The position numbers and the translations under genes were made by a program. Source: Burkholderia sp. Bp8963 (GTDB taxonomy: Bacteria; Pseudomonadota; Gammaproteobacteria; Burkholderiales; Burkholderiaceae). Taken from it: a stretch of DNA of 64,000 nt. The stretch is from the NCBI RefSeq assembly GCF_003854275.1, contig NZ_QTQP01000017.1, positions 79,868 through 143,867 of the forward strand. The letters run 5' to 3'. Positions 35,555-49,010 of the stretch are shown one piece after another. The first letter of the stretch is position 1; every line of letters starts with the position of its first letter. A model generated the notes under the pieces. That model made no database searches and was not told where the DNA came from. It saw nothing but the letters and a program-made list of their open reading frames with translations.

Positions 35555-36253
35555 TCACGCGCCGCGGCGGCACGCGACAAGGTAGTTGATGTCGGTGTCG
35601 TTCGACAGCGCAAAGCGCTTGCCGAGCGGATGATACGTGATGCCCTTGATCTCGACGATGTGCAGGTCCGTCGCGCGAATGTAGCCGGCCAGCTCGGACG
35701 GGCGGATGAAGCGCGCGTAATCGTGCGTCCCCTTCGGCAGCATCTGCGCGATGTATTCCGCGCCGATCACTGCAAACAGATAGGACTTCAGGTTGCGGTT
35801 CAACGTCGAGAAGAACACCCAGCCGCCCGGCTTGACGAGCGTCGCGCACGCCGAGACGACCTTGCCCGGCGACGGCACGTGCTCGAGCATCTCCATGCAC
35901 GTGACCACGTCGTAGGTGCCGGGCTCGCGCGCCGCGATGTCCTCCGCGGCGATCGCCTCGTAGTCGACCGTCACGCCGCTTTCGAGGCTGTGCAGGTCGG
36001 CGACGCCGAGCGCTTCGGTGGACAGGTCGATCCCCTTGACCTGCGCGCCGAGCCCCGCCATCGATTCGGACAGGATGCCGCCGCCGCAGCCGATGTCGAG
36101 TGCGCGCTTGCCGGCCAGATGCGCATGCGCGTCGATCCAGCCGAGCCGGACCGGATTCAGGTCGTGCAGCGGCTTGAATTCGGCATTCGGATCCCACCAC
36201 CGATGGGCGAGGTCGCTGAATTTCTGGAGTTCGTGCGGATCGGCGTTGGTCAT
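35555..36253 (-). CDS. ubiG: Ubiquinone biosynthesis O-methyltransferase UbiG
   Basis: This 232-aa SAM-dependent methyltransferase carries out both O-methylation steps of ubiquinone synthesis. The SAM motif [16 protein letters not shown] and the UbiG signatures [18 protein letters not shown] and [11 protein letters not shown] are clear. The length is normal. It is probably co-transcribed with gph downstream. Confidence 0.96.
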   Translation of the reverse strand: MTNADPHELQKFSDLAHRWWDPNAEFKPLHDLNPVRLGWIDAHAHLAGKRALDIGCGGGILSESMAGLGAQVKGIDLSTEALGVADLHSLESGVTVDYEAIAAEDIAAREPGTYDVVTCMEMLEHVPSPGKVVSACATLVKPGGWVFFSTLNRNLKSYLFAVIGAEYIAQMLPKGTHDYARFIRPSELAGYIRATDLHIVEIKGITYHPLGKRFALSNDTDINYLVACRRGA

Positions 36254-36356
36254 GTCGGCAAACGGGCTACGGAAGGAGGGCTGTGCTTCGCTGCATCAAA
36301 CCCCAGTATATAAGCGGGCGGACTGTGAGGCCAGCGAGCACCTGGGCGGGCGTCAA

Positions 36357-36384
36357 TGAAAAAGCCCCGCCGAGGCGGGGCTTT
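36357..36384 (-). terminator. Intrinsic terminator of ompA
   Basis: Eleven-bp GC arms (36361-36371 and 36374-36384) with a very short loop are followed on the minus strand by a T run. It lies 21 bases after the ompA-type stop. Confidence 0.88.
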
Positions 36385-36405
36385 GAAGCAGTCGGAGACC
36401 GCGGC

Positions 36406-37077
36406 TTACTGCGCCGGAACGGTCGTCTTCTGCACTTCTTGCGTACCGACCACTTCGACTTCCACGCGGCGGTCCGGTGCGAGGCAGGAGATCAGCTGCT
36501 TGCGGTTCTTCTGGTTGCAGCCCGTCGTGACCGGGTTGCGCTTGCCCTTGCCTTCCGTGTAGATCTTGTTGGCCGGGATGCCCTTGCTGACCAGGTACGA
36601 CTTCACAGCTTGCGCACGGCGCAGCGACAGACGGTCGTTGTACTTGTCCGAACCGATGCGGTCGGTGTAGCCCGTTGCGACGACCACTTCCGTGTTCATG
36701 CCCTGGATCTTGCCAGCCAGGTCGTCCAGCTTCTGCTTGCCCAGCGGCTTGAGCGTTGCCTTGTCGAAGTCGAACAGCGCGTCAGCTTGATACGTGATCT
36801 TCTGGCTCGTGATTGCCGGAGCAACCGGTGCGACCGGCTGCGGTGCCGGTGCCTGGGCGACCAGTGCGCCATCGCACTTTGCGTTGGCGGTGGCCGGCGT
36901 CCAGAACGCATCGCGCCAGCAAAGCTCGTTCGTGCCGTTCATCCACACGTATTCGCCGGTACCATTCACCCAGTTGTCATTCACGGCTTGTCGCGACGCC
37001 GGCACCGACTGTGCCGAAGCGGATGCAGCGATAACTGCGGTAGCTGCAATGAACGCGAGCTTTGAAAGTTTATTCAT
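36406..37077 (-). CDS. OmpA-family outer-membrane protein
   Basis: This 223-aa protein has a signal peptide (cleavage after ASA before QSV), a short N-terminal region with WNG/WMNG motifs and a Cys pair, an APAPQPVAPVAP linker, and the C-terminal OmpA peptidoglycan-binding domain (about 100-210). The latter has LFDFDKATLKPLGKQKLDDL and GYTDRIGSDKYNDRLSLRRA. The N-terminus is too short for an eight-stranded barrel, so it is an anchored peptidoglycan linker and not a porin. Codon use is that of a highly expressed gene. It is divergent from gyrA. Confidence 0.92.
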   Translation of the reverse strand: MNKLSKLAFIAATAVIAASASAQSVPASRQAVNDNWVNGTGEYVWMNGTNELCWRDAFWTPATANAKCDGALVAQAPAPQPVAPVAPAITSQKITYQADALFDFDKATLKPLGKQKLDDLAGKIQGMNTEVVVATGYTDRIGSDKYNDRLSLRRAQAVKSYLVSKGIPANKIYTEGKGKRNPVTTGCNQKNRKQLISCLAPDRRVEVEVVGTQEVQKTTVPAQ

Positions 37078-37584
37078 ATTTCTCCTCTCGAAATTGAGAT
37101 TACCGCAGGTTTACTGCGAGCCTGTTGACGATGACAAGTCATACATTGCTCGAAGTATAACATTGGTGCGGCACAAAAAACGCGGCGCCGCCTCTGTGTA
37201 GACTTCGAGCAGCGTCTAACTTTCAGTGCGTTGGCATTTTGCCATATCGTTCCCTTCCTACGAAAAAAAATCCTCCCCACCCTAAGATCGCCTCCGCGTT
37301 TGTGGTGCATGCGCAACACCGGCCTGCCGTAACTTTTAGAAATTGTCAAGAGTGTGACGGAATGTTTGCGCGGGCGGCGGGACGTCGCGCATTTCGCATG
37401 CCGGTTGCGACGCTTGCCGGCGGTTCCCTGCCGGTTTCCGCGTCGCGCGGATTTTCGCCATTCTTATATAGAGGGGGGCGCGAATTGGCCTGAGAAGGGC
37501 GCATGTTAGAATCTCGCGTTGCGTTGCGCATGCAGCGCTCATGCGAAAGGCGTTCCCGTCTTCGCTCCGAAAAGATACGGATAC
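37078..37584. other. Divergent intergenic region ompA / gyrA
   Basis: These 507 bases hold the promoters of both genes. The central part (37240-37290) is A-rich. A good gyrA promoter is at 37485-37512. No RNA gene is recognised. Confidence 0.6.
37485..37512 (+). promoter_or_regulatory. gyrA promoter
   Basis: TTGGCC (37485-37490), a 16-bp spacer and an extended -10 TGTTAGAAT (TAGAAT at 37507-37512) lie 73 bases before the gyrA start. Confidence 0.65.
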
Positions 37585-40188
<2,604 letters not shown>

Positions 40189-40282
40189 ACGGATGAGACT
40201 CTCGAGCCGCCGCGGGCACCGCGATGAGTGCGGTGCGATGCGTGCGGCGAGAACCCATTCAAATTTCCAAAAGGGAGTGATG

Positions 40283-40879
40283 ATGCAAAAGCAATTCAAG
40301 CAACTGGTCCTGCTGGCTGCACTGGTGCCGACGTTCGCGATGGCGCAAGCGCTGTCGAATTCCGCACCGGCTCCGGCGGCAGCTGCGCCGATCGACGCCG
40401 ACAAGAAGGCGGCGATCAAGGATCTGCTCGACGCGATCGACGCGCCGAAGCTCGTCTCGGCAATCGGCAACAGCGCCGAAATGCAGGCGAAGCAACTGGT
40501 TCCGGCGATCCTGTCGGACGCGCTGTCGGAAAACAAGACGCTGAACGACAAGCAGAAGCAGGCTGCGGTTCCGACGCTGCAGAAGAACGCGGTGCCGAAG
40601 CTGGTCGAAGGCGCGGGCAAGGTCTTCTCGACGCCGGCATTCAGCAGCGACGCGATGTCGGCGCAGTACGACGCGTACGCGAAGTACTACAGCACGTCGG
40701 AGATCAAGGATCTGACGACGTTCTACAAGAGCCCGACGGGCCGCAAGTTCATCCAGGTGCAGGATCAGGTTGGCCGCGACGTGGTCAACGGCCTGATGCA
40801 GAAGTACATGCCGCAAGCGATCCAGGCGACGCGCGCGCAGGCTGACAAGGAAGTGTCGGCCGTCAAGCCGGGCAAGTAA
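40283..40879 (+). CDS. DUF2059 secreted protein
   Basis: This 198-aa protein has a signal peptide (cleavage after AMA before QAL) and a C-terminal DUF2059 domain (about 115-180: FSSDAMSAQYDAYAKYYSTSEIKDLTTFYKSPTGRK). The function is unknown; the family is periplasmic. It sits between gyrA and serC. The ATG at 40283 has correct spacing to the GGGAG site; the ATG at 40280 is too close. Confidence 0.88.
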   Translation: MQKQFKQLVLLAALVPTFAMAQALSNSAPAPAAAAPIDADKKAAIKDLLDAIDAPKLVSAIGNSAEMQAKQLVPAILSDALSENKTLNDKQKQAAVPTLQKNAVPKLVEGAGKVFSTPAFSSDAMSAQYDAYAKYYSTSEIKDLTTFYKSPTGRKFIQVQDQVGRDVVNGLMQKYMPQAIQATRAQADKEVSAVKPGK

Positions 40880-41045
40880 GCCGTCGCAGCCCGCCCCGGC
40901 CGCGCCGGGTTTGGCGGGAGCCTGACGACAGTGCGATAATGGCCGTTTGCGCGCGAGCGCAAGCGGCCATTTCTTTTCTGGCGCGGTTCATTTGCCATTG
41001 ACTTGCCGGCGGCGAGCCGGCCGCGTCCCTCCCGAGGTTTTCACG

Positions 41046-42128
41046 ATGCGCGTCTTTAATTTCTCCGCCGGCCCCGCGGCGATGCCCGAGGAAGTACTGC
41101 GGCAGGCTGCCGACGAGATGCTCGACTGGCACGGCAGCGGCATGAGCGTGATGGAGATGAGCCATCGCGGCAAGGAGTTCATGTCGATCCACGAGGCGGC
41201 GCTTGCCGACCTGCGTGAGCTGCTCGACGTGCCGGCGAGCCACCGGATCCTGTTCCTGCAGGGCGGCGGCATCGCGGAGAACGCGATCGTGCCGATGAAC
41301 CTGCTGGGCTCGCGCAAGACGGCCGATTTCGTCGTGACGGGCTCGTGGTCGCAGAAGTCGTTCAACGAGGCGAAAAAGTACGGCACGCCGCATCTCGCCG
41401 CGACCGGCAAGACCGACGCCGGCTACACGCGCGCGCCGGCGCGCGGCGAATGGCAGCTGTCGGACGATCCGGCGTATGTGCACCTGTGCACGAACGAGAC
41501 GATCGACGGCGTCGAGACCTTCGAGATTCCCGACCTCGGCGACGTGCCGCTCGTCGCGGACGTGTCGTCGCATATCCTGTCGCGCCCGATGGACGTCGCG
41601 AAGTACGGCGTGCTGTTCGGCGGCGCGCAGAAGAACATCGGGATGGCGGGCGTCACGCTCGTGATCGTTCGCGAGGACCTGCTCGACCGCGCACTGTCGA
41701 TCTGCCCGTCGGCATTCGACTGGAAGACGGTCGCCGAGAACAATTCGCTGTACAACACGCCGCCGACTTATGCGATCTACATCGCGGGCCTCGTGTTCCA
41801 GTGGCTGAAGCGGCAGGGCGGCCTGCAGGCGATCGAGGCCCGCAACATCGAGAAGGCGAAGCTGCTCTACGACACGATCGACGCGAGCGGCTTCTATCTG
41901 AACAAGGTCGAGCCGGCGGTGCGTTCGCGGATGAACGTGCCGTTTTTCCTGGCCGACGAAACGCGCAACGAAGACTTCCTTGCCGGCGCAAAGGCGCGCG
42001 GGCTGCTGCAGCTGAAGGGCCACAAGTCCGTCGGCGGCATGCGGGCGTCGATCTACAACGCGGTGCCGCTCGAGGGCGTGAAGGCGCTCGTCGAGTACAT
42101 GAAGGACTTCGAACAGCAACGCGCCTGA
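41046..42128 (+). CDS. serC: Phosphoserine aminotransferase
   Basis: This 360-aa PLP enzyme converts 3-phosphohydroxypyruvate to phosphoserine in serine synthesis and also acts in pyridoxine synthesis. The N-terminus [16 protein letters not shown] and the PLP-lysine segment [10 protein letters not shown] are diagnostic. It heads the serC-pheA-tyrA-aroA-cmk-rpsA run, with pheA 36 bases downstream. Confidence 0.97.
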   Translation: MRVFNFSAGPAAMPEEVLRQAADEMLDWHGSGMSVMEMSHRGKEFMSIHEAALADLRELLDVPASHRILFLQGGGIAENAIVPMNLLGSRKTADFVVTGSWSQKSFNEAKKYGTPHLAATGKTDAGYTRAPARGEWQLSDDPAYVHLCTNETIDGVETFEIPDLGDVPLVADVSSHILSRPMDVAKYGVLFGGAQKNIGMAGVTLVIVREDLLDRALSICPSAFDWKTVAENNSLYNTPPTYAIYIAGLVFQWLKRQGGLQAIEARNIEKAKLLYDTIDASGFYLNKVEPAVRSRMNVPFFLADETRNEDFLAGAKARGLLQLKGHKSVGGMRASIYNAVPLEGVKALVEYMKDFEQQRA

Positions 42129-42164
42129 CGGCGGCGGCGCTGTTCAACAGCACGGCAAATACGC

Positions 42165-43247
42165 ATGGACGACGAACTGAATTCCCGCTTGAAACCGCTG
42201 CGCGACCGCATCGACGCGATCGACGCGCAGCTGATCGGGCTCCTGAACCAGCGTGCCGCGGTGGCGCTGGAAGTGGGCGAGGTCAAGAAGCATTTCAATG
42301 CGCCGGTGTTCCGGCCGGAGCGCGAGCTGCAGGTGATCGCGCGCCTGCAGGACATGAGCGCCGGCCCGCTCGCGAGCGAGCACATCGGCGCGATCTGGCG
42401 CGAGATCATGGCCGCGAGCCGCGCGCTCGAGCAGACGATCCACGTCGCGTTTCTCGGGCCGGTCGGCACGTATACCGAACAGGCGATGTTCGAGTATTTC
42501 GGCCAGTCGATTGAAGGGCTGCCGTGCCCGTCGATCGACGAGGTATTCCGTTCGGTCGAGGCGGGCGCCACGGCGTTCGGCGTTGCGCCGGTCGAGAACT
42601 CGACCGAGGGCGCGGTGTCGCGCACGCTCGATCTGCTGCTGCAGACGCAACTGCTGATCAGCGGCGAACTTGCGCTGCCGATCCATCACAACCTGCTCAC
42701 GCAGAGCGGCACGCTGGACGGCGTGAAGCGCGTGTGTGCACACGCGCAGGCGCTCGCGCAGTGCCAGCAATGGCTGTCGGCGAACGCGCCGCAGCTCGAG
42801 CGGCAGGCGGTATCGAGCAATGCCGAGGCGGCGCGTCTTGCTGCGTCCGACCCGACGGTTGCCGCGATCGCCGGCGATCGCGCGGCCGCGCATTACGGCC
42901 TGCAGATCGCGTTCGCGCTGATCCAGGACGATCCGCACAACCGCACCCGTTTCGTGATCGTCGGCAAGCAGCCGGCAGGGCCGAGCGGCCACGACCAGAC
43001 GTCGCTGATCGTGTCGGTGAAGAATGAGCCGGGCGCGGTGTTCAAGCTGCTCGAGCCGCTCGCGCGGCACGGCGTGTCGATGACGCGCTTCGAGTCGCGC
43101 CCGGCGCGCGTCGGCACGTGGGAGTACTACTTCTACATCGACATCGAAGGGCACCGGGACGACGCATCGGTCGCGGCCGCGCTGACGGAGCTGGGCCAGA
43201 AGGCTGCGTTCCTGAAGATTCTCGGTTCGTACCCGCGCGCGCGCTGA
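42165..43247 (+). CDS. pheA: Bifunctional chorismate mutase / prephenate dehydratase
   Basis: This 360-aa enzyme of phenylalanine synthesis has an AroQ chorismate mutase (about 5-90: LRDRIDAIDAQLIGLLNQRA), a prephenate dehydratase domain (about 95-270: FLGPVGTYTEQA, VENSTEGAV) and a C-terminal ACT domain for feedback by phenylalanine (about 280-355, with the ESRP motif in RFESRPARVG). All parts are intact. In related genomes hisC often follows; here it is missing and tyrA is next. Confidence 0.96.
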   Translation: MDDELNSRLKPLRDRIDAIDAQLIGLLNQRAAVALEVGEVKKHFNAPVFRPERELQVIARLQDMSAGPLASEHIGAIWREIMAASRALEQTIHVAFLGPVGTYTEQAMFEYFGQSIEGLPCPSIDEVFRSVEAGATAFGVAPVENSTEGAVSRTLDLLLQTQLLISGELALPIHHNLLTQSGTLDGVKRVCAHAQALAQCQQWLSANAPQLERQAVSSNAEAARLAASDPTVAAIAGDRAAAHYGLQIAFALIQDDPHNRTRFVIVGKQPAGPSGHDQTSLIVSVKNEPGAVFKLLEPLARHGVSMTRFESRPARVGTWEYYFYIDIEGHRDDASVAAALTELGQKAAFLKILGSYPRAR

Positions 43248-43484
43248 CGCGGCGCGCGGCTGCGTCGACGTACGCGCCGTGCCGGTTGGCATGCGGCGAC
43301 GTCGTCGGGCGAGCCGGCTGGAGCGGCGTGCATTGCGCCGCAGTGGCAACGCAGGCCCGCGGGCCTGCCGAAGGCGGGGGCGGCAGCGTTCGGCGCGGAT
43401 TGCGCGCCGGACGACGCGCAGGCCCCCGGATCTGGATTTCCGCGTCGCACGGCATCGGCCGGCACGCATCACTTGGTTCGAGTC

Positions 43485-44561
43485 GTGTCAGGCTTTGCAT
43501 TCAACAAACTGGTCATTTTCGGCGTCGGCCTGATCGGCGGGTCGCTGGCCCGCGCGCTGCGCGAACGTGCGCCGGGCGATGCCGGCGAGATCGTTGGCGT
43601 GGGGCGCTCGGCGGCGTCGGTTGCCCGCGCGCTTGCGCTCGGCGTGATCGATCGTGCTGCGGCGCTCGACGACGAAGCGCAGCTGCGCGATGCGCTCGCG
43701 GGCGCCGACCTCGTGCTGCTCGCCGCGCCGGTCGCGCAGACGAGCCCGCTGCTCGCGCGGATCGCGCCGTGGCTCGACGACGCGACGATCGTCACCGACG
43801 CAGGCAGCACCAAGTCGGACGTCGTCGCGGCCGCGCGCGACGCGCTCGGTCCGCGCATTGCGCAGTTCGTGCCGGGGCACCCGATTGCCGGGCGCGAATC
43901 GAGCGGCGTCGAGGCCGCGCTGCCCGACCTGTACGTCGGTCGCAACGTCGTGCTGTGCCCGCTGCCGGAGAATCCGGCCGCGTCGGTCGCGCGGATCGAC
44001 GCGATGTGGCGCGCGACGGGCGCCGACGTGCGGACGATGAGCGCGGTGCAGCACGATCGCGTGTTCGCGTCGGTCAGCCATCTGCCGCACGTGCTGTCGT
44101 TCGCGCTCGTCGAGCAGATCCTCGGCGAGGCGGACGCGGAATTGAAGTTCTCCTATGCGGCCGGCGGTTTCCGCGACTTCACGCGGATTGCCGCGTCGAG
44201 CCCTGAAATGTGGCGCGACATCTGCGTCGCGAACCGCGCGGCGCTGCTCGACGAACTCGACGGCTACACGCGCGTGCTCGCGCGGCTGCGCGCGGCGATC
44301 GACGCCGGTGACGGCGCGGCGCTCGAAGAGGTGTTCTCGCGTTCGCGCGCCGCGCGTTCGGCGTGGCAGGAGCGTGGCGGCAAGGCGGTTTCCGGCGGGG
44401 CTGCCGCAGATCGGCAGGCTGCCGCCGAGCCGGCTCCCGAACGGCCGACCGCCGAACGGACGGCCCAGGATGGCGGGACCCCGGACGGACGGCCCACGGA
44501 TGGCCGCCCCCCGGTTGGCCGGCCCGCGGATGGCCGCCCCCCCGAAACGAACAGGAATTAA
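43485..44561 (+). CDS. tyrA: Prephenate dehydrogenase
   Basis: This 358-aa NAD(P)-dependent enzyme makes 4-hydroxyphenylpyruvate from prephenate (or tyrosine from arogenate). The Rossmann motif GVGLIGGSLARAL and the catalytic-region motifs GHPIAGRESSG and SHLPHVLSFAL are present. A GTG at 43485 gives the family's usual N-terminus SGFAFNKL; a TTG at 43473 is the alternative, and no clear ribosome site is seen for either. The last about 60 residues are a low-complexity tail with DGRPP/GRPAD repeats that is not part of the family domain. It precedes aroA by 12 bases. Confidence 0.92.
   Translation: MSGFAFNKLVIFGVGLIGGSLARALRERAPGDAGEIVGVGRSAASVARALALGVIDRAAALDDEAQLRDALAGADLVLLAAPVAQTSPLLARIAPWLDDATIVTDAGSTKSDVVAAARDALGPRIAQFVPGHPIAGRESSGVEAALPDLYVGRNVVLCPLPENPAASVARIDAMWRATGADVRTMSAVQHDRVFASVSHLPHVLSFALVEQILGEADAELKFSYAAGGFRDFTRIAASSPEMWRDICVANRAALLDELDGYTRVLARLRAAIDAGDGAALEEVFSRSRAARSAWQERGGKAVSGGAAADRQAAAEPAPERPTAERTAQDGGTPDGRPTDGRPPVGRPADGRPPETNRN
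44491..44542. repeat. 22-bp direct repeat at the 3' end of tyrA
   Basis: The segments 44491-44512 and 44521-44542 are identical except for one base (period 30). They encode the repeated DGRPP-x-GRP units of the TyrA tail. Confidence 0.9.
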
Positions 44562-44573
44562 CAGGAAGCTTCC

Positions 44574-45878
44574 ATGGAATATCTCGATCTCGGCCCGTAC
44601 TCGAGCGCGTCGGGCACCGTGCGTCTGCCCGGCTCGAAGAGCATTTCGAACCGGGTGTTGCTGCTCGCGGCGCTCGCCGAAGGCGATACGACGATCACCA
44701 ACCTGCTCGACTCCGACGACACGCGCGTGATGCTCGATGCGCTCGGCAAGCTGGGCGTGAAGCTCGCGCGCGACGGCGACACCTGTGTCGTCACGGGCAC
44801 GCGCGGCGCGTTCACCGCAAAGACGGCCGACCTGTTCCTCGGCAACGCGGGGACGGCGGTCCGGCCGCTGACGGCGGCGCTCGCGGTCAACGGCGGCGAC
44901 TATCGCGTGCACGGCGTGCCGCGCATGCACGAACGGCCGATCGGCGATCTCGTCGACGGCCTGCGGCAAATCGGCGCGCAGATCGACTATGAGCTGAACG
45001 AAGGTTTCCCGCCGTTGCGCATCAAGCCGGCGTCGATCTCGGTCGACGCGCCGATCAAGGTGCGCGGCGACGTATCGAGCCAGTTCCTGACCGCGCTGCT
45101 GATGACGCTGCCGCTCGTGAAGGCGCCGGACGGCCGGATCGTCGTCGAGGTCGACGGGGAGCTGATCTCGAAGCCGTACATCGACATCACGATCAAGCTG
45201 ATGGCGCGCTTCGGCGTGACCGTCGAGCGCGACGGCTGGCAGCGCTTCGTCGTGCCGGCCGGCGTCCGCTACAAGTCGCCGGGACGGATCATGGTCGAAG
45301 GCGACGCGTCGTCGGCGTCGTACTTCCTCGCGGCCGGCGCGCTCGGCGGCGGGCCGCTGCGTGTCGAGGGCGTGGGGCGCGCGAGCATCCAGGGCGACGT
45401 CGGTTTCGCGAACGCGCTGATGCAGATGGGCGCGAACGTGACGATGGGCGACGACTGGATCGAAGTGCGCGGCATCGGCCATGACCACGGCAAGCTCGCG
45501 GCGATCGACATGGATTTCAACCTGATTCCCGATGCGGCAATGACGATCGCGGTCGCGGCGCTGTTCGCCGACGGCCCGAGCACGCTGCGCAACATCGCGA
45601 GCTGGCGCGTGAAGGAAACCGACCGTATCGCCGCGATGGCGACCGAACTGCGCAAGGTCGGCGCGACGGTCGAGGAGGGGGCCGACTATCTCGTGGTCAC
45701 GCCGCCCGCGGCGCTGACGCCGAACGCGGCGATCGACACGTACGACGACCACCGGATGGCGATGTGTTTCTCGCTCGTGAGCCTGGGCGGCGTGCCGGTG
45801 CGCATCAACGATCCGAAGTGCGTCGGCAAGACGTTCCCCGACTATTTCGACCGCTTCGCCACGCTCGCGAAGGCCTGA
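44574..45878 (+). CDS. aroA: 3-phosphoshikimate 1-carboxyvinyltransferase (EPSP synthase)
   Basis: This 434-aa shikimate pathway enzyme joins shikimate-3-phosphate and PEP. Diagnostic motifs are [17 protein letters not shown] and [17 protein letters not shown], with [19 protein letters not shown] near the end. The sequence looks like the class I (glyphosate-sensitive) type. It is in the same run as tyrA and cmk (13 bases to cmk). Confidence 0.97.
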   Translation: MEYLDLGPYSSASGTVRLPGSKSISNRVLLLAALAEGDTTITNLLDSDDTRVMLDALGKLGVKLARDGDTCVVTGTRGAFTAKTADLFLGNAGTAVRPLTAALAVNGGDYRVHGVPRMHERPIGDLVDGLRQIGAQIDYELNEGFPPLRIKPASISVDAPIKVRGDVSSQFLTALLMTLPLVKAPDGRIVVEVDGELISKPYIDITIKLMARFGVTVERDGWQRFVVPAGVRYKSPGRIMVEGDASSASYFLAAGALGGGPLRVEGVGRASIQGDVGFANALMQMGANVTMGDDWIEVRGIGHDHGKLAAIDMDFNLIPDAAMTIAVAALFADGPSTLRNIASWRVKETDRIAAMATELRKVGATVEEGADYLVVTPPAALTPNAAIDTYDDHRMAMCFSLVSLGGVPVRINDPKCVGKTFPDYFDRFATLAKA

Positions 45879-45891
45879 CCCGACTGACCCG

Positions 45892-46578
45892 ATGAAATCG
45901 ACCCGACCCTTTCACCAGACACCGGTCATTGCGATCGACGGCCCGACCGCTTCCGGCAAGGGCACCGTTGCGGCGCTCGTCGCTGCGCACCTCGGTTTCC
46001 ACCTGCTCGACAGCGGCGCGCTGTATCGCCTCGCCGCGCTCGCGAGCATGCGCTACGACATTGCCGCGGAGGACGTCGACGCGCTCGAGAAACTGGTCGG
46101 CGACCTCCACATCACGTTCCGCGAAGGCTGTGCACAGCTCGACGGCGTGGACGTGTCGAACGACATCCGCGCCGAGGCGGTCGGCAACCGCGCATCCGCG
46201 ATTGCCGTGCACGCGCCGGTGCGCACGGCGCTCGTCGCCCGCCAGCGCGCGTTCCGCAAGACGCCGGGCCTCGTCGCGGACGGCCGCGACATGGGCACGG
46301 TGATCTTTCCGGATGCGGGGCTGAAGGTGTTTCTGACGGCCAGCGTCGAGGCTCGCGCGGCCAGACGGCATAAGCAATTGATGCAAAAAGGATTTTCTGC
46401 TAATATAGATGACTTGCTCCGGGATCTTCGTGAGCGCGACGCGCGCGACAGCAATCGCGCGGCCGCGCCGCTGAAACCCGCGGCAGATGCCAAGCTGCTC
46501 GATACGTCGGCGCTTTCGGTCGACCAGGCGGTCGACCAGGTGCTGCAGTGGTACCGGGTGCTTGGCCAGCCCGCCTGA
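45892..46578 (+). CDS. cmk: Cytidylate kinase
   Basis: This 228-aa enzyme phosphorylates CMP and dCMP with ATP. The P-loop is [12 protein letters not shown], and the CMP-binding region includes [13 protein letters not shown]. The length is typical. It stands directly upstream of rpsA, a pairing conserved from E. coli to betaproteobacteria. Part of the coding region near 46390-46430 is locally AT-rich, without effect on the frame. Confidence 0.96.
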   Translation: MKSTRPFHQTPVIAIDGPTASGKGTVAALVAAHLGFHLLDSGALYRLAALASMRYDIAAEDVDALEKLVGDLHITFREGCAQLDGVDVSNDIRAEAVGNRASAIAVHAPVRTALVARQRAFRKTPGLVADGRDMGTVIFPDAGLKVFLTASVEARAARRHKQLMQKGFSANIDDLLRDLRERDARDSNRAAAPLKPAADAKLLDTSALSVDQAVDQVLQWYRVLGQPA

Positions 46579-46721
46579 GAAGGCAGGGCGGCAGTAGGTG
46601 CTCCGCGCCGCAAGCGCGGAGTGTGTGTTGAACCCTTAACCCCGTGTGGCTTTCGCTCTGGCCCTCATAGCCGACCATTCCGGCCGGCGCGGCACCGCGA
46701 TCCATGCACAATCCGATTTAT

Positions 46722-48434
46722 ATGTCCGACCTGCAAACCTCCAACCCGAATACCGAATCCTTTGCGGCTCTGTTCGAAGAGTCGCTGACCCGCCAAGACA
46801 TGCGCGCCGGCGAAGTGATTTCCGCCGAAGTCGTGCGCGTCGACCACAACTTCGTGGTCGTCAATGCAGGCCTGAAGTCCGAGGCTTACATTCCGATCGA
46901 GGAATTCCTGAACGATCAGGGCGAGGTTGAGGTGCAGGCGGGCGATTTCGTGTCCGTCGCGATCGACGCGCTCGAAAACGGCTACGGCGACACGATCCTG
47001 TCGCGCGACAAGGCGAAGCGCCTTGCATCGTGGCTGTCGCTGGAAAAGGCACTCGACAACAACGAACTCGTCACCGGCACGATCACCGGCAAAGTGAAGG
47101 GCGGCATGACCGTGATGGTCAACGGCATCCGCGCGTTCCTGCCGGGTTCGCTGGTCGACACCCGTCCGGTCAAGGACACGACCCCGTACGAAGGCAAGAC
47201 GCTCGAGTTCCGCGTCATCAAGCTCGACCGCAAGCGTAACAACGTCGTGCTGTCGCGCCGCGCAGTGATCGAAGCGACCCAGGGCGAAGAGCGCGCGAAG
47301 CTGCTCGAAACGCTGAAGGAAGGCGCGATCGTCAACGGCGTGGTCAAGAACATCACCGACTACGGCGCGTTCGTGGACCTCGGCGGCATCGACGGCCTGC
47401 TGCACATCACCGACATCGCATGGCGCCGCGTGCGTCACCCGAGCGAAGTCCTGTCGGTTGGCCAGGAAGTCACCGCGAAGATCCTCAAGTTCGACCAAGA
47501 GAAGAACCGCGTGTCGCTGGGCATCAAGCAACTGGGCGACGATCCGTGGGAAGGCATCTCGCGCCGCTACCCGTCGGGCACGCGCCTGTTCGGCAAGGTC
47601 ACGAACATCACCGACTACGGCGCATTCGTCGAAGTGGAATCGGGCATCGAAGGCCTTGTCCACGTGTCGGAAATGGACTGGACCAACAAGAACGTTGCTC
47701 CGTCGAAGGTTGTCCAGCTGGGCGACGAAGTCGAAGTCATGGTCCTCGAGATCGACGAAGACCGCCGTCGTATCAGCCTCGGCATGAAGCAGTGCAAGCC
47801 GAATCCGTGGGATGACTTCAGCCGCAACTTCAAGAAGGGCGACAAGATCACGGGCGCAATCAAGTCGATCACCGACTTCGGCGTGTTCATCGGTCTGCCG
47901 GGCGGCATCGACGGCCTGGTCCACCTGTCGGACCTGTCGTGGAGCGAAACCGGCGAAGAAGCCGTTCGCAAGTACAAGAAGGGCGACGAAGTCGAGGCAA
48001 TCGTGCTCGGCATCGACGTCGAGAAGGAGCGCATTTCGCTCGGCATCAAGCAACTCGAAGGCGACCCGTTCAGCAACTACGTTGCAATGAACGACAAGGG
48101 CTCGATCGTTGACGGCGTGGTCAAGTCGGTCGACGCGAAGGGCGCGGTCATCACGCTGACGGGCGACATCGAAGGCTACCTGCGTGCGTCGGAAATCTCG
48201 CAGGATCGCGTCGAAGATGCACGCAACGTGCTGAAGGAAGGCGACAAGGTCAACGCGATGGTGATCAACATCGATCGCAAGTCGCGCGGCATCAACCTGT
48301 CGATCAAGGCGAAGGATTCGGCAGAGCAGCAGGAAGCGATCCGCGGCCTGCAAGCCGACACCAGCTCTGCAGCGACGGGTACGACCAACCTCGGCGCACT
48401 GCTGAAGGCCAAGCTCGACGGCCAGAACCAGTAA
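46722..48434 (+). CDS. rpsA: 30S ribosomal protein S1
   Basis: This 570-aa ribosomal protein with six S1/OB-fold repeats brings mRNA to the ribosome. Repeated motifs [21 protein letters not shown] and LGIKQLxxDPW are evident. The start at 46722 ([14 protein letters not shown]) gives the usual length; an ATG six codons upstream is possible. As usual for rpsA, no strong Shine-Dalgarno precedes the start, consistent with autoregulation through its leader (46579-46721). ihfB follows 22 bases later. Confidence 0.97.
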   Translation: MSDLQTSNPNTESFAALFEESLTRQDMRAGEVISAEVVRVDHNFVVVNAGLKSEAYIPIEEFLNDQGEVEVQAGDFVSVAIDALENGYGDTILSRDKAKRLASWLSLEKALDNNELVTGTITGKVKGGMTVMVNGIRAFLPGSLVDTRPVKDTTPYEGKTLEFRVIKLDRKRNNVVLSRRAVIEATQGEERAKLLETLKEGAIVNGVVKNITDYGAFVDLGGIDGLLHITDIAWRRVRHPSEVLSVGQEVTAKILKFDQEKNRVSLGIKQLGDDPWEGISRRYPSGTRLFGKVTNITDYGAFVEVESGIEGLVHVSEMDWTNKNVAPSKVVQLGDEVEVMVLEIDEDRRRISLGMKQCKPNPWDDFSRNFKKGDKITGAIKSITDFGVFIGLPGGIDGLVHLSDLSWSETGEEAVRKYKKGDEVEAIVLGIDVEKERISLGIKQLEGDPFSNYVAMNDKGSIVDGVVKSVDAKGAVITLTGDIEGYLRASEISQDRVEDARNVLKEGDKVNAMVINIDRKSRGINLSIKAKDSAEQQEAIRGLQADTSSAATGTTNLGALLKAKLDGQNQ

Positions 48435-48456
48435 GCCTTACGAGGTCTGCTGAAGT

Positions 48457-48780
48457 ATGACCAAATCCGAGTTGGTCGCGCAGTTGGCATCGCGATTTCC
48501 GCAACTTGTCCTCAAGGATGCGGATTTCGCGGTGAAAACGATGCTCGATGCGATGTCCGATGCTCTGTCCAAAGGGCATCGCATTGAAATTCGGGGTTTC
48601 GGCAGCTTCGGTCTCAACCGTCGCCCGGCCCGCGTCGGACGCAACCCGAAGTCGGGGGAGAAAGTGCAGGTGCCCGAGAAATTCGTGCCGCACTTCAAAC
48701 CCGGCAAGGAGTTGCGCGAACGCGTCGACGGCCGGGCCGGCGAACCGTTGAAGGCCGAGGATCCGGACGACGAGCGGTAA
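48457..48780 (+). CDS. ihfB: Integration host factor subunit beta
   Basis: This 107-aa DNA-bending protein works as a heterodimer with IhfA. The family signature [20 protein letters not shown] is present, with the minor-groove-binding arm [12 protein letters not shown]. It follows rpsA as in E. coli and ends in a strong terminator. Confidence 0.96.
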   Translation: MTKSELVAQLASRFPQLVLKDADFAVKTMLDAMSDALSKGHRIEIRGFGSFGLNRRPARVGRNPKSGEKVQVPEKFVPHFKPGKELRERVDGRAGEPLKAEDPDDER

Positions 48781-48822
48781 GCGTCGTTCGACCGCCCGGA
48801 ACCCATCCGGCAACGGCTGAAG

Positions 48823-48852
48823 AAAAGCGCCCCTTGCGGGCGCTTTTTTTAT
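48823..48852 (+). terminator. Intrinsic terminator after ihfB
   Basis: Ten-bp arms (48823-48832 and 48838-48847) are followed by seven T. It ends the cmk-rpsA-ihfB transcript. Confidence 0.92.
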
Positions 48853-49010
48853 TTTCGGGGGCGCTTCGAGCGCGCGATGCGATACGCACGGCGGCACGCG
48901 AGGCATCGGATGCGCTGACGCCGAAACGCATCCTTTACAATACGGGTCGATTCGGCGACGCGAAGGGGAGTCGCGCGCCGCGGCGAAATCTCATTCAAAG
49001 AGAGGGCTTC

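Noticed and set aside
46665..48353. A 562-codon open frame opposite rpsA
   Set aside because: It is antisense to rpsA and mirrors its S1 repeats, giving apparent internal repeats that are only the complement of the real ones.
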